From Rhizophagus clarus (lineage: Eukaryota; Glomeromycota; Glomeromycetes; Glomerales; Glomeraceae): DNA of 64,000 nucleotides. The notes beneath the pieces were generated by a model that worked only from the letters and a program-made list of their open reading frames with translations, was not told the origin of the DNA and searched no databases. Position numbers and translations under genes: made by a program. Location: the NCBI GenBank assembly GCA_015698045.1, contig BLAL01000012.1:744001-808000 (forward strand), read 5' to 3'. Positions 47,354 to 56,740 of this stretch are shown one piece after another (within the stretch, counting starts at the first letter, position 1; each line of letters begins with the position of its first letter).

Positions 47354-50053
47354 GTTTTTTTTTACAGGTTCTGGCTCTTTTCCTACAGTAAAAACATTAC
47401 GCTGAGATTTGTGAACAGATAGGCGGATGGTAATAGTCTTCCTATTTTGAGTTGCCTTGAATTCCCCCTTTACTAAGGGTTCCCATCCTGCACGATACTG
47501 CCATTGAGTTCCAAGAATAAATAGGGATAGTTCTTTTCCATTACCATCATATTCTGTAGGAACGACAGAGAATTCATCTGAAATGGTGTCTCTATTTTCT
47601 CCATCCTCAATAGTTACAGGAACACTATTAACTGTACCAAGAGAATGGGACTTACTTGCAACTCCATTAAGTCTATGAATCTTTTTCTTATCTATTTTTA
47701 GACCCAAATGTTTTGCAACATTTTCTGAGACTATTGATGAGTCTGATCCACTATCAATCATTGCATAGGGTATAGTCACATCTTCTACCCTACAGGAGAT
47801 GGTTGCAACATCATCGGCATCCTTTATTTGAAGAAAATTTATCTCCAAAGGCTTTGGCCAATATATTTGGCTATTTTTTTTTTGAGCTGATGCATAAGCC
47901 TTAATAGCATGCTCTAGCCGGGCCGTTGAAACACTTCGCATGTTCTCTGGCAAAACATGACTAGAGGATGAAGTATTAATTTCCTTTACTTTAGTAGAAT
48001 CTGCTATAACTATATCTTCATTTGGGTTGGAAGCGTTCTGGACAGATTCTTTATTGTCTGGGACTTGTAAAAGAAGTTTCTGTTCGGCATTTGTGGCTTG
48101 CATTAGCGGAAAAAAGACATCTTGAACTTTGCTTGTAACATTCTTCCATATTAGCTCCCTTCTTTTAACGGTATCATTTTCCATAATACTATTCAGGCTT
48201 GGGTCTTTTAATTTGGGATATATTATATTAATAAATTTCGAAATTTCTACAAGAATCTCTTTAGGACAATATGGGACTATTGATGATATTATAGATTTTA
48301 AAACTATCTGGTAAACTTGTTCCGTAGCCATGATTATATTGCCTGATGCTCTGCCAATAGGTGCTTTGCTAGCACGAGACTTGGAAGTAGGGGACTTCTT
48401 GGTTGCTGTTTCATAGGTACTTCACTTCGTACCACTTTTTTTTACAGCATAGCAGTTTCAGGATTCGTCAGTATCAATATATTCGTCATCTTCTTCTACT
48501 TCCTCTTCTTCAGAATCCTCTATATATTCTTCTATGTATTCTTCTTCAGAGTCTTCAGGATCTTCTTCCTCATTTTGATATACATAATTAACTTTCTTAG
48601 TCCGCTTAAGTCTAGGACAATTAATTTTTGTATGACCAGCCTTTCCACATGCTGAACAATATCGGGTTTGCTTTGCAGATGCTTTTGGCACTACCTTTCT
48701 AATAACTTTCTTCGTGGCATATATACTTCTGGGTGTAAAGGGACTCTTTCTAACATGAGCTGTTTGACCTCCTAATTTCTTTTTAAGTTCTTCATAAATA
48801 AAATTTTCTAATGTTGCATCATCTGTTCCTATTCCTGTATAAGCCAAATCTCTTGCTAGACGAATTTTAAAATCATTTTTTTGTGGTTGAGCTGTATAAT
48901 TAACTGGAGCTATTGTATGAGCTTGTATTCTTTTGCCTGCACTTTCATGCCATATATTACGCAAGTCTGTAAAAAATGCAATGACTGTAGCAGGATTAGC
49001 AATTCTAACTCTCATTTCTAAATCAGAAGGCAATTGATTAAATAGATAAGGTAAGGCATCAGCATCTGGCATTGCTTGTACTAGTGGTTTGATTCGTTTT
49101 TCATAACTATCTGGAGTATCTGTCTCTAAAAACTTTTCATTAACAAGAGCAAATATAGCACTTCGGTTAGTCCCTACCGTAACTTCTCTATATTTTTCAC
49201 GCAACCAATTTAGAAAAAGAGGTTCAGTATTAATCGCTGGATTACCTGCTGCATAAGGATCATTGGCAGGAACAGGTGCAAACCTACCTGTCATCTTATT
49301 TATCATAACTTGACATCTTACAGTGGCATTAAAGACAGCAACGGCTAAGGGACGTGCCATCTCATTTATATTTCTAAGCTTTTGATAATATACGTCTGGT
49401 GGTTCCTGCCTATCATAATTGGGTAATTGCGCAAGTAATGGTGCTAATGTATGCATGACATCTTGTATTGTAGCCATGTTTCCTGGAGGATTATTTTGTA
49501 AATTCAAAATAATTTGTCATGAATTTAATTCCCTACCCTTCCATTTTTGATATCTATTAAATACAAATGCCCGATTGAATTCTGCTAAGTCTTCCTCAGC
49601 TTTGCGTCTCTGATTTATTAGCTGAAGGATGGCTTTTTCTCCTACTAATACATTTATTTGGTTTTGTTTTCTTAAGGCTATTCTTTGACCATTAGTTTGC
49701 CTATCTTGAGCTATTTGCCACCAATGTCGACGCTCATTTACCTCATTATTATATGCTAAAGTTAATAATCAAGCTCTTCGAAGACAATCATTTCTAGTAT
49801 TTGTTAATTCATTCCTAAGGTCATTGATTCGATCATTAGCTATACGGTATAAACCTTGCATGTTAATAGCATCTTGAGCATGTCTATGCATAAGTCCACG
49901 AGCAGTTGTTAATGAGATTTGTATACCATTTAGTGTATTTTTAGGGTTAAATGATGTATCACCATCAATACTGTATATGCCTCTACTCGATCTAGTGCTG
50001 TAGCGATATTTATTAAAATATCAGGTATGGCCATATTTTCTTCTTCCGATCAT
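47351..50053 (-). CDS. Gag-like capsid / zinc knuckle / retropepsin polyprotein; TGA read as Trp
   Basis: A single minus-strand frame of 901 codons from the ATG at 50053 to TAG at 47351, open only with TGA as sense at 50021, 49769, 49517, 48458 and 48422 (lower coordinate of each codon). Order: N-terminal Arg/Asn-rich helical part (1-180); Gag capsid-like domain (about 190-390; WLREKYREV, SYEKRIKPLVQAMPDA, FNQLPSDLEMRV); CCHC zinc knuckle CSACGKAGHTKINC (about 466-479); acidic Glu/Asp tract; Lys/Ser linker; aspartic-protease motif AMIDSGSDSSIVS with catalytic D767; C-terminal beta-rich part. By family analogy it forms a nucleic-acid-binding particle and cleaves itself. Under the standard code it would fall into four or more pieces. 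No reverse transcriptase is present. Confidence 0.82.
47354..47360 (-). promoter_or_regulatory. Putative -1 ribosomal frameshift site A AAA AAC
   Basis: The last codons of Gag-Pro are GTA AAA AAA AAC TAG, so the heptamer A_AAA_AAC is in the correct phase (X_XXY_YYZ) immediately before the stop. Slipping one base back gives the zinc-finger frame. This is the same heptamer used by several retroviral and retrotransposon gag-pro junctions. No stimulatory hairpin was established. Confidence 0.6.
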
Positions 50054-50406
50054 TCTTCTTCTTCAGAATGTTTATTACTAGATTTAGATAATTCTTGTAT
50101 ACGAGATTTAAGTTTATCTATTGTGTCTTCTAGCTGGATAATTCGATTATTTTGAATAACTAATGCCTCCTTTTTTAGCTCCAGGTGATCCTGACATTTT
50201 TTAAGTTTACCTAGAATAACCTTACATTTATCCTTTAGCTGATTAACTTCTTCATCATAAGATTGTATATTCTTTTCAAGATGAGAAATATATCGCTTAC
50301 AGGCTTTAATTTCCTCTTCAAGTTTGCGGATTTTCTTTTGTACTAACTTTATCCCTAAATCAAAGTTGCTGTTTAGTTGTTTAAGATATGTCTGCTCAAC
50401 TCCCAT
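50050..50406 (-). CDS. Coiled-coil protein upstream of Gag-Pro
   Basis: 118 residues from the ATG at 50406, almost entirely heptad coiled coil (KKIRKLEEEIKACKRYI; LEDTIDKLKSRIQELSKSS), ending in an acidic SEEEE. Its stop is TGA; if TGA is Trp here too, the frame runs on through MAIPDILINIATALDRV to TAA at 49930 and overlaps the Gag-Pro frame by about 120 nt. The overlap zone is protein-like in both frames, so a 1-bp indel joining this ORF to Gag is another possibility. Its start codon overlaps that of the integrase on the other strand. A scaffold or assembly role is only a guess. Confidence 0.6.
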   Translation of the reverse strand: MGVEQTYLKQLNSNFDLGIKLVQKKIRKLEEEIKACKRYISHLEKNIQSYDEEVNQLKDKCKVILGKLKKCQDHLELKKEALVIQNNRIIQLEDTIDKLKSRIQELSKSSNKHSEEEE

Positions 50407-51524
50407 TATTACCTATTATTTCTATAGATTCTGGTGAAGCTCGAAATCTTGATATTTCTATTGCTTTGAAAAAGATTTATTATTAGCCTATTGGTTATTA
50501 TTGAAATGCTAAAAAATTATATGAAGCTTCTCTGAAAGCTGGGTATGATTTTAGTTTAGACGAAGTGGAGGACTGGCTTGAGAGACAAGCTATACACCAA
50601 ATACATAAGCCTCATCCTAAATATATCCCTCGTGCAAGTTTTTGCTCTATTACTACTCCCAATGAAGTCCATCAGGCAGATGTTCTTTACATGCCTTATG
50701 ACAAAGTAGGACGAGTTACCTATCTTTTTTGCCTTAATATGGTTGATGTAGCTTCGAGATATAAAGCCTCTATCCCTATTGGTGCATATAGTGTTAAGGA
50801 TAGGCAGGGTATCTTAACTTCTGCTACTATTGCTCGATCATTTGAGAAAATCTATGATGATCCTGAATGTCCTTTGGTCTGGCCAAAATTATTAATTACT
50901 GATAGAGGATCAGAGTTTAAAGGTGATTGTGAGAAATTAATGAAAGAGTATGGCATGAAAATTCAGAAGGCCAAATCTAAGCATACTATGGGTATTATTG
51001 AAAGGTATAATCGCATCTTAGTTGAAAAGTTATTTCCTTTCCAGAATGCTTCTGATCTCTTGACTTTAGATAGACAATCCAGGGCTTGGGTAAAGAATTT
51101 GTCGATGGTTGTTGAGGACATTAATAATTCTATCACACGTCAGCTTGGTATTTCTCCTGTTGATGCAATAAAGGAAAAAGAGGTCTTTGCTAAGCCTTCT
51201 TACCTTTGGGATGGTCCTATAGGCTTTGATGAGAAAAAGCTTTCTAGCGATGTATTAGTAAGATATTTGTTGTATCCTATTGATTTAGAGGATGGGAGAT
51301 GTTGTGCTGGTGACTTGAATTGGTCTCCATGTATTTATCATATCTGGGAATCTATGATGCAAAAAAATCAGCCGGTCTTGTACTGGCTGGAAGAAGTCCC
51401 CTTTGGACTAACTGATGATGATGATTATATAGTCAAACATCCTGAAAAATCTTTTGTGCGAGAAGAGTTAATGGTTATTCCCTTTGATACTGAATTGCCT
51501 CCCCAGTGGGTCTTATCAAATTGA
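50388..51524 (+). CDS. Retroviral-type (rve) integrase of the element
   Basis: Frame from the ATG at 50388 (MSAQLPLLPIIS) through one TAG (50484-50486) and one TGA (50502-50504) into the long open part that begins VEDWLERQ. The upstream part reads IYY-x-PIGYY-W-NAKKLYEA, the usual zinc-binding/helical lead of Polinton integrases, so TGA sits at a Trp-like place and TAG probably replaces Gln. Catalytic triad: D98 (VHQADVLYM), D172 (ITDRGSEF), E205 (MGIIERYNR). Catalyses insertion of the linear element. The terminal TGA is followed by TAA 23 codons later, so the true end is uncertain. The TAG suggests either suppression or a damaged copy. Confidence 0.82.
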
Positions 51525-51899
51525 CGACAAGAAGTCTTCAGTTTCTTCATTAACCTGTTCTTCTGTATTGAAATAATCCTTAGCTAATTTATAATATAAT
51601 TTATATAGGTCTATAACAGCATTGAGAATTTTTGGATCTTTTCCATACCAAGATTTGTAGTCATCCATGATTTGATGATACTTATCCTTAGTTGGGAACA
51701 ATCTTTTTGCATTTACTAGGATAAATTCATCAGGGTCTTCTGCCTGACGCAATTTCTTGACTTTTTCTTTATAGCTTTGCATGAATTTGCCATCCTTTGG
51801 CTTTCTATAATAGATTTCTGCCTTAATGACGTTTATTAATGCCTGCTCAACCTGCTGGGAGGTGGGCTTAGCTTCAGGTAATTGAATTTGTGTATTCAT
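51516..51899 (-). CDS. Hypothetical 127-aa protein of the element
   Basis: Protein-like, helical, Lys/Tyr-rich (YYRKPKDGKFMQSYKEKVKK; VIDLYKLYYKLAKDYF) with an acidic C-terminus. Starts at an ATG 19 bp inside the right TIR border. Ends in TGA directly followed by TAA, so with TGA as Trp it gains just one residue. Converges on the integrase: the two 3' ends overlap by 9 bp on opposite strands. No known domain recognised. Confidence 0.7.
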   Translation of the reverse strand: MNTQIQLPEAKPTSQQVEQALINVIKAEIYYRKPKDGKFMQSYKEKVKKLRQAEDPDEFILVNAKRLFPTKDKYHQIMDDYKSWYGKDPKILNAVIDLYKLYYKLAKDYFNTEEQVNEETEDFLSSI

Positions 51900-51917
51900 T
51901 GTGTATAAAGTTTTTTA

Positions 51918-52886
51918 TATATTACTCTTACAGATTTTTCTCTTTAATTAATTATTTCCCTATATAGTGAAAATGATCGGAGAATATTTCTGTCCATATT
52001 TACTTAATACTGGCAAGGCCCATGGAGTTCCCTGCATGCGACCAGAAGGATGCCATTTACATTGGAGGGCTAAGTCACGCATCCCTTGTAGTGAATGTGG
52101 TAAGCCTACTGGTTCTACTTCAGGACAGTGCCCATTGCATGTTAAAGGATACTATGTGATTCAATATGTTAACAGGCTTTAGGATAAGGCTTGGTGTACT
52201 CAGAATAGTTAGCAATTTTCGTATGATTTAGAGGTGATACTTATAGGTGTAATTTTTTTTGTATGACTTATTTGACCTTATGATTTTCTTAATAAAATGG
52301 GTCTAGAATGGTTTTCTGTGTATTGTAAAATTATTTGTATGCTAGAATAAAGTAGAATAATATTTAGAACTCTTTCTTATTATCCATTTTTTCGTATGAC
52401 TTAGCTTCACTAAGTCATATGAAAAAATTTTTGATTTTATCAATGAATCAGCTTTAGAATTAATTCTAGAATAACATAAAAATATGGTATACAAATTATG
52501 CTTGACAGGTCGAACCCTGAACACGCTCAGACACTTCAGTCCTCAGTGTTCAGGGTTCTCCTGAGGGGCAAGCAATATGGCATACTTTTTTCGTTATATT
52601 ATTTGGAATTAAAATCAGGCCAGCGCGTTAACAAAGATGGTGATCTCCTTTAACTTGAAAACTAAAAAATTGGGTAAAAGAATATGTTAACAAAATTTGT
52701 GCCCCAGCCTGATTTAAAACTTAAATTCAATATTGTATTTCGATATATTTCCTAATCTTGAAAATAAATTTGGGTTAAAAAAAAGATTACATAAATTTCG
52801 TATATCGGGAAATAAGCTGGGAGAGGCTTACACTAATTATACCTAATCGGAAAAAATGACCCCAGAACTCCCATTTGTGCCCTACT
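51918..52886. repeat. Right terminal inverted repeat (about 969 bp)
   Basis: Complement of the left TIR, ending in CCCATTTGTGCCCTACT at 52886. It lacks the 171-bp duplication of the left arm. Scattered substitutions separate the two arms, so the insertion is not brand new. Contains the intact copy of the zinc-ribbon gene. Confidence 0.9.
51973..52182 (+). CDS. Double zinc-ribbon small protein in the right TIR
   Basis: 69 residues from the ATG at 51973. Two Cys/His clusters: FCPY...GVPCMRPEGCHLHW and IPCSECGKPTGS...QCPLH, followed by GYYVIQYVNRL. Pattern: C-x-Y, G-x-x-C, C-x-x-H, then CxxC...CxxH. The same pattern appears in the partial gene at 63801 and partly in that at 63458. As part of the TIR it exists at both element ends; only this copy is intact. 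Stop is TAG, where the left copy has CGG and continues ten codons. Perhaps an end-binding or regulatory protein, inferred only from its place. Confidence 0.65.
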   Translation: MIGEYFCPYLLNTGKAHGVPCMRPEGCHLHWRAKSRIPCSECGKPTGSTSGQCPLHVKGYYVIQYVNRL

Positions 52887-52918
52887 ACTGAAGAAAAATA
52901 GGATGCTCTTATTTCTCA

Positions 52919-53080
52919 ATGGATCGAAGAGGTGTTAATTATGAAAATCGGACTGCAAATAGTGATGATGAACTGCTGCTTAATGGAGATTTTGACAATG
53001 ATTTTTCAGTGAGAACACGTAATATTCATCTAGCAGATGATCGATATGCAAAATGGAAATTCCCTTCTTTTTACAAATAG
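52919..53080 (+). CDS. Short protein-like ORF abutting the right end of the element
   Basis: 53 residues, clearly non-random (MDRRGVNYENRTANSDDELL, then DRYAKWKFPSFYK), starting 33 bp beyond the right TIR end; its frame is open back to 52892. The composition resembles a real coding exon. The left flank at 40300-40427 shows no matching frame. Either a short gene or exon next to the insertion, or the surviving part of a gene cut by it. Family not recognised. Confidence 0.4.
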   Translation: MDRRGVNYENRTANSDDELLLNGDFDNDFSVRTRNIHLADDRYAKWKFPSFYK

Positions 53081-53368
53081 TTTAGAGCCGCCTATATATG
53101 TTGAATTTTCTTTCTGATAATGAATGAACTGTTATTTTCACTAAAATCTTAATTTTATTTCATTAAATTTTTTTTGAAATTTTTTTGTTTTAATTTTCAT
53201 TAATTTTTTTTGTTTTTTTAACGAGTTAAATTTTTGATAATATGAATTAATTTATAGAGATATTTAAAAATAAATAATTAACAAATTTATAGCGCATTTA
53301 TTTTTATTAAAATACATTTAACATTTAAATTTTAAATTATAAAAAATAAAAAAAACAAATGCCTGGTT

Positions 53369-53740
53369 AAAACGATTAAAAACTGTTGTGAAATGGTTCT
53401 TTTATCATATTAAATTAAAAGAAATAAAAACGTTTTACAATGTTTTTATTAAAACGATTAAAAACCGTTGTGAAATGGTTCTTTTATCATATTAAATTAA
53501 AAGAAATAAAAATGTTTCGCAACGTTTTTATTCAAATGATTAAAAACTGTTGTGAAACAGTTCTTTTATCATGTTAAATTAAAAGAAATAAAAGCATTTC
53601 ACAACGTTTTTATTAAAACGATTAAAAGCTGCTGCGAAACAGTTTTTTTATCATGTTAAATTAAAAGAAATAAAAATGTTCCGCAACGTTTTTATTAAAA
53701 CGATTAAAAACTGTTGCAAAATGGTTTTTTTTCGTTTAAA
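53369..53740. repeat. 81-bp tandem repeat, about 4.5 copies
   Basis: Units begin AAACGATTAAAAACTGTTGT, pass through TTCTTTTATCATATTAAATT and AAAAGAAATAAAAA, and end ACGTTTTTATT at about 53369, 53456, 53537, 53618 and 53700 (partial). Each junction makes a palindrome-like CGTTTTTATTAAAACG. Copies differ by a few bases, mostly at G/A and C/T positions. Looser versions of the AAAACGTT phrase continue to about 55660. Confidence 0.85.
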
Positions 53741-55678
53741 TTTTAATGTTTTGTACATAAAAAAAATTTTTTAATTTATATGTTAATAAAAAAAAACGTT
53801 GTTCGCAAAGTTTTTTATTTATAAATTAATTGAAAAAAAAAAGTTTTCGCAAAAACGTTTTTTAATTATAATGATAAAAATGTTTTTTTATTCATGAATT
53901 ACTAAACAAAAAACTAATGTTTTTTGTAACATTTTTTAACCTAATAATGAAAAAAAATGTTATGAAAAACGTTAATGTTTATGAATTATATATTAAAATC
54001 CAAAATATTACTGCGGATTTTATTCAATCTGGGTTAACGTCGAGTATTAATATAAACTTGGAATCGACTCAAATCAGGATTGACTCTGACTTGAGTGACA
54101 TGAAAATCCTCGAATTATGAAAAAAAATTTTTGATCTAGGGTCAGAACTCAGAAATAAATCATCCAATGTCTCCGCAATTAAGCAGAGCATCTTCACCTA
54201 CTCCTTCATTAACTTCAATTTCAAGTGGTAGACGACTTGGTTCTTTATCGCATGATCTTCCAGCTCCTGGTAGATTGGCTTTGGTGTTTCTTACCATTTT
54301 TTTCAAATTAAACACTTAAAAACAAAGAATATTTTGACATGGTTTTTTTAATCATTTTAACAAAAAAAACACACTTTTTTTTTTTTGTTAATCGCTTTAA
54401 TATGATTTACCACGCATAAAACAAATATGCATCAGCATTTACCATTTCTCCATTAACACATTTGGAGCATGCTTCAATAACCCGTTACTCATACCATCAG
54501 AATTCTCATTTTTCATTTGCAATTATTCCAGGTCCAAAGTACAATTTTCATGGTGATATTAATTGTTCTAAAAACTAATTTTTTATTGGTCATCTAATAA
54601 AAAAATGAATTTGGCCATTTTTTTCTGTCATTTAATATGAAAACCGTTTTTTCCTAAGCCGTTTAATAAAAACAACATTTTTTTATCAAAACAAATCAAC
54701 ATTAAAATGTTAAAAAACGAGTTTGATTTTTTTATTAAAACAATGATTTATTTATTAATCATTTTAATGGAAAAAACGTTAATTGTTTTAATAAAATGAA
54801 AAAAATGATTGTTTTATTAATCGTTTTAAAATGAAAAAAAAACGTTTTTATTAGTATAAAAACTATTAAAATAATAATAATTTTTTCGTTAATAAATTTA
54901 AAAAATCGTTAAAAGTCTTTTTTTTTTGATTATCTGGTTTAATAAACAAATTGTTATTTTTTTTTTTAATTATTCAATTATAAAACTGTTAAAAAATAAA
55001 TTATTAATAATCATTAAAAAAAAAAATAAATAAAATTTTTTAATTATTTGATAATAAACCGTTAAAATATTTTTTTGATTAAGCATTAGATAGTTTAAAA
55101 ACCATAAAAGACAATAATTTTTTTTTTGGTTATCCGGTTTGAGATTTAATAGGCCATTAAAAAAATTAAATTAATTATCCGGTTTAATAAACAAATGTTA
55201 GAAAAAGATAAATTAAATTTTTTTTTAATTATTTACTTTGATAATTAAAAAAATGTTTTAATTAATAATGTAGCAAAAAATTGCTTCATTGACATTTTTT
55301 GTAATTTTTTTTAACAAAAAAAAACATTTCCACTTTTTTTTTAAGTTATTTTAATAAAAAAACGCTATAAGGCATTTGTTAAAATCATTTTTAACAAAAA
55401 ACAAAATTAATTATTTTTAATTGTTTTTTATAAAAACGGTACTCATTTATCGGACGAGATTTTAAGTGATAAATGTTCAAAACAATTAAAAAAATAATTG
55501 ACATTTTAAAAAAAAATGTCAAAATGTTTTTATTAAAACGATCAATAAAAAAAAGTATCAACATCAGATATCGTTTTTTTACTAAAACGACTAATAAAAA
55601 ATATTAATATCACTTTTTTACTTTAAAAACGATTAACAAGATATTAATACCGTTGCAGCATGTATGCTTATATATCAT
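53741..55678. other. Extremely AT-rich stretch with 'AAAACG(T)ATTAAAAA' phrases
   Basis: No gene. Homopolymer A/T tracts and degenerate echoes of the 81-bp unit fill the region. 54000-54120 and 54150-54300 contain short, more balanced sequence (a 67-codon frame at 53917-54120 has weak protein character). It may be the body of a non-autonomous Helitron ending at 55714. Confidence 0.4.
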
Positions 55679-55715
55679 AGGGGACGAAGTCCCCTAAATA
55701 AGCGCATATTCTAGT
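55679..55715 (+). mobile_element. Helitron 3' terminus (hairpin plus CTAG-T)
   Basis: Perfect 7-bp stem AGGGGAC-GAA-GTCCCCT (55679-55695), 15 nt of spacer, then CTAG at 55711-55714 followed by T, the canonical Helitron ending (3' hairpin, CTRR, insertion before T). It is the only GC-rich hairpin in kilobases of AT-rich DNA. The 5' TC end was not located. Confidence 0.72.
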
Positions 55716-56255
55716 TAACATTATATAAAAATAATTATTAATCTTGAGGGTATATGAGGACGTGAATAACACCCCTTTCACCGTTTTCTTTATTTATTGT
55801 TTACGGTACATATCACAAAATTTGCAATATTTCTTCGAAGAGAATTAAGCAATAATCAAATTTTTACATATTAGTTCAAGCAATGTATGTTCTTCTAAAC
55901 ATTAAATTATTTTCAAGTATCGGATCTGTTGACATAAATATTCGAAACTTAGATCGATGCAACTAATTATCTACAAATAAAAATATTACATGATGGAAAA
56001 GTAACGAGATGGTATATATAATTTACATTACTAAAACGATAATAAATAATAAGCTACTTCATAATTGACAATAAGTATATGATAAAAAGACAACTATTTA
56101 AATCTACAAAAAAAAAAATAACGTGGACCTGACCTTCAAAAAATCATATTATGTTATATACAAGTCGATATATAAGAAAATAATTAAGCATAAATTGAGA
56201 CTGTTCCTACCAGTTATTTCTAATTTGCGTCTTGTATTAGTAATTCTCGACAATC
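55716..56255. other. Intergenic, no gene seen
   Basis: AT-rich sequence between the Helitron end and the 3' side of the secreted-protein gene. The open frame at 56123-56428 on the plus strand is the antisense shadow of that gene. Confidence 0.4.
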
Positions 56256-56498
56256 CTAATGCCTACTACAGGTACCACATTTATTCCCAGTTAATGCACT
56301 ACAAGGATTCTCATCGGCGTAGTCACAGTAAGCACTCGGACCAAGAGCTTTACAAGTATCATCGGAACTGCAACAAATTACTCCAATTCCACAGTCTTCA
56401 CAACGTTCAGGACAATCTCGTTTCGTGAGGATAGATGGAACCGCAAGAACGACGATGGAATGGATGATTAGGAAAAGCAAGAAAAGGTTGAATTTCAT
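56256..56498 (-). CDS. Small cysteine-rich secreted protein (candidate effector)
   Basis: 80 residues from the ATG at 56498. A signal peptide (FNLFLLFLIIHSIVVLA) is followed by a short pro-segment VPSILTKR with a KEX2-type KR site, then a mature part of about 53 residues starting DCPERCEDCG with ten cysteines, including one CC pair and a final CGTCSRH. Ten cysteines fit five disulfides. This architecture is typical of fungal secreted effectors or defensin-like peptides. The GTG two codons upstream is rejected as start. Stop TAG, no intron seen. Confidence 0.8.
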   Translation of the reverse strand: MKFNLFLLFLIIHSIVVLAVPSILTKRDCPERCEDCGIGVICCSSDDTCKALGPSAYCDYADENPCSALTGNKCGTCSRH

Positions 56499-56634
56499 TT
56501 TCACTTTTTTTCTTTGTTATTTTTTGAGTATATTCTTTTAATTTCAAATCGTGCGTAAATTGAAGTGTATTTATAACATAAAAATCAGTTGAGGTTTAGA
56601 TTTTGTAACAGAAACAGATCTCTTATTTTTGGTA

Positions 56635-56740
56635 TTTTCGCGACAATCTAATGAACTTTCTTTCACTAATCTGCAAATAATTCAAAATTTTCGCGATAAT
56701 CTAATGAACTTTCTTCCATTAATCTGCAGATAATTTATAA
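56635..56740. repeat. 53-bp tandem duplication upstream of the secreted-protein gene
   Basis: TTTTCGCGACAATCTAATGA and TTTTCGCGATAATCTAATGA start 53 bp apart (56635 and 56688), and the following ACTTTCTT(T/C)CA(C)TTAATCTGCA is shared. About 140 bp upstream of the ATG at 56498 on the minus strand, so it could duplicate promoter elements. Confidence 0.75.

Larger units (their letters stand above)
40428..52886. mobile_element. 12.5-kb PolB/integrase DNA element with Gag-Pro module (Polinton-like, unusual)
   Basis: Flanked by long inverted repeats beginning AGTAGGGCACAAATGGGAGT, with the AG start seen in Polintons. Plus strand: zinc-finger/family B DNA polymerase and rve integrase. Minus strand: coiled-coil protein, Gag-like plus retropepsin polyprotein with a frameshift extension, and a 127-aa protein. 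A zinc-ribbon gene lies in each TIR. No double-jelly-roll capsid, FtsK-type packaging ATPase or adenovirus-type protease was found. Internal frames need TGA as Trp. The exact target duplication is unclear: GATGCT occurs at 40420-40425 and again at 52902-52907, which would imply 13-15 extra bases on the right end. Confidence 0.88.

Noticed and set aside
48433-48440. A-run with A AAA AAG near the Gag/protease linker as a frameshift site
   Set aside because: Gag and protease parts are already in the same frame (with TGA as sense), so no shift is needed there.
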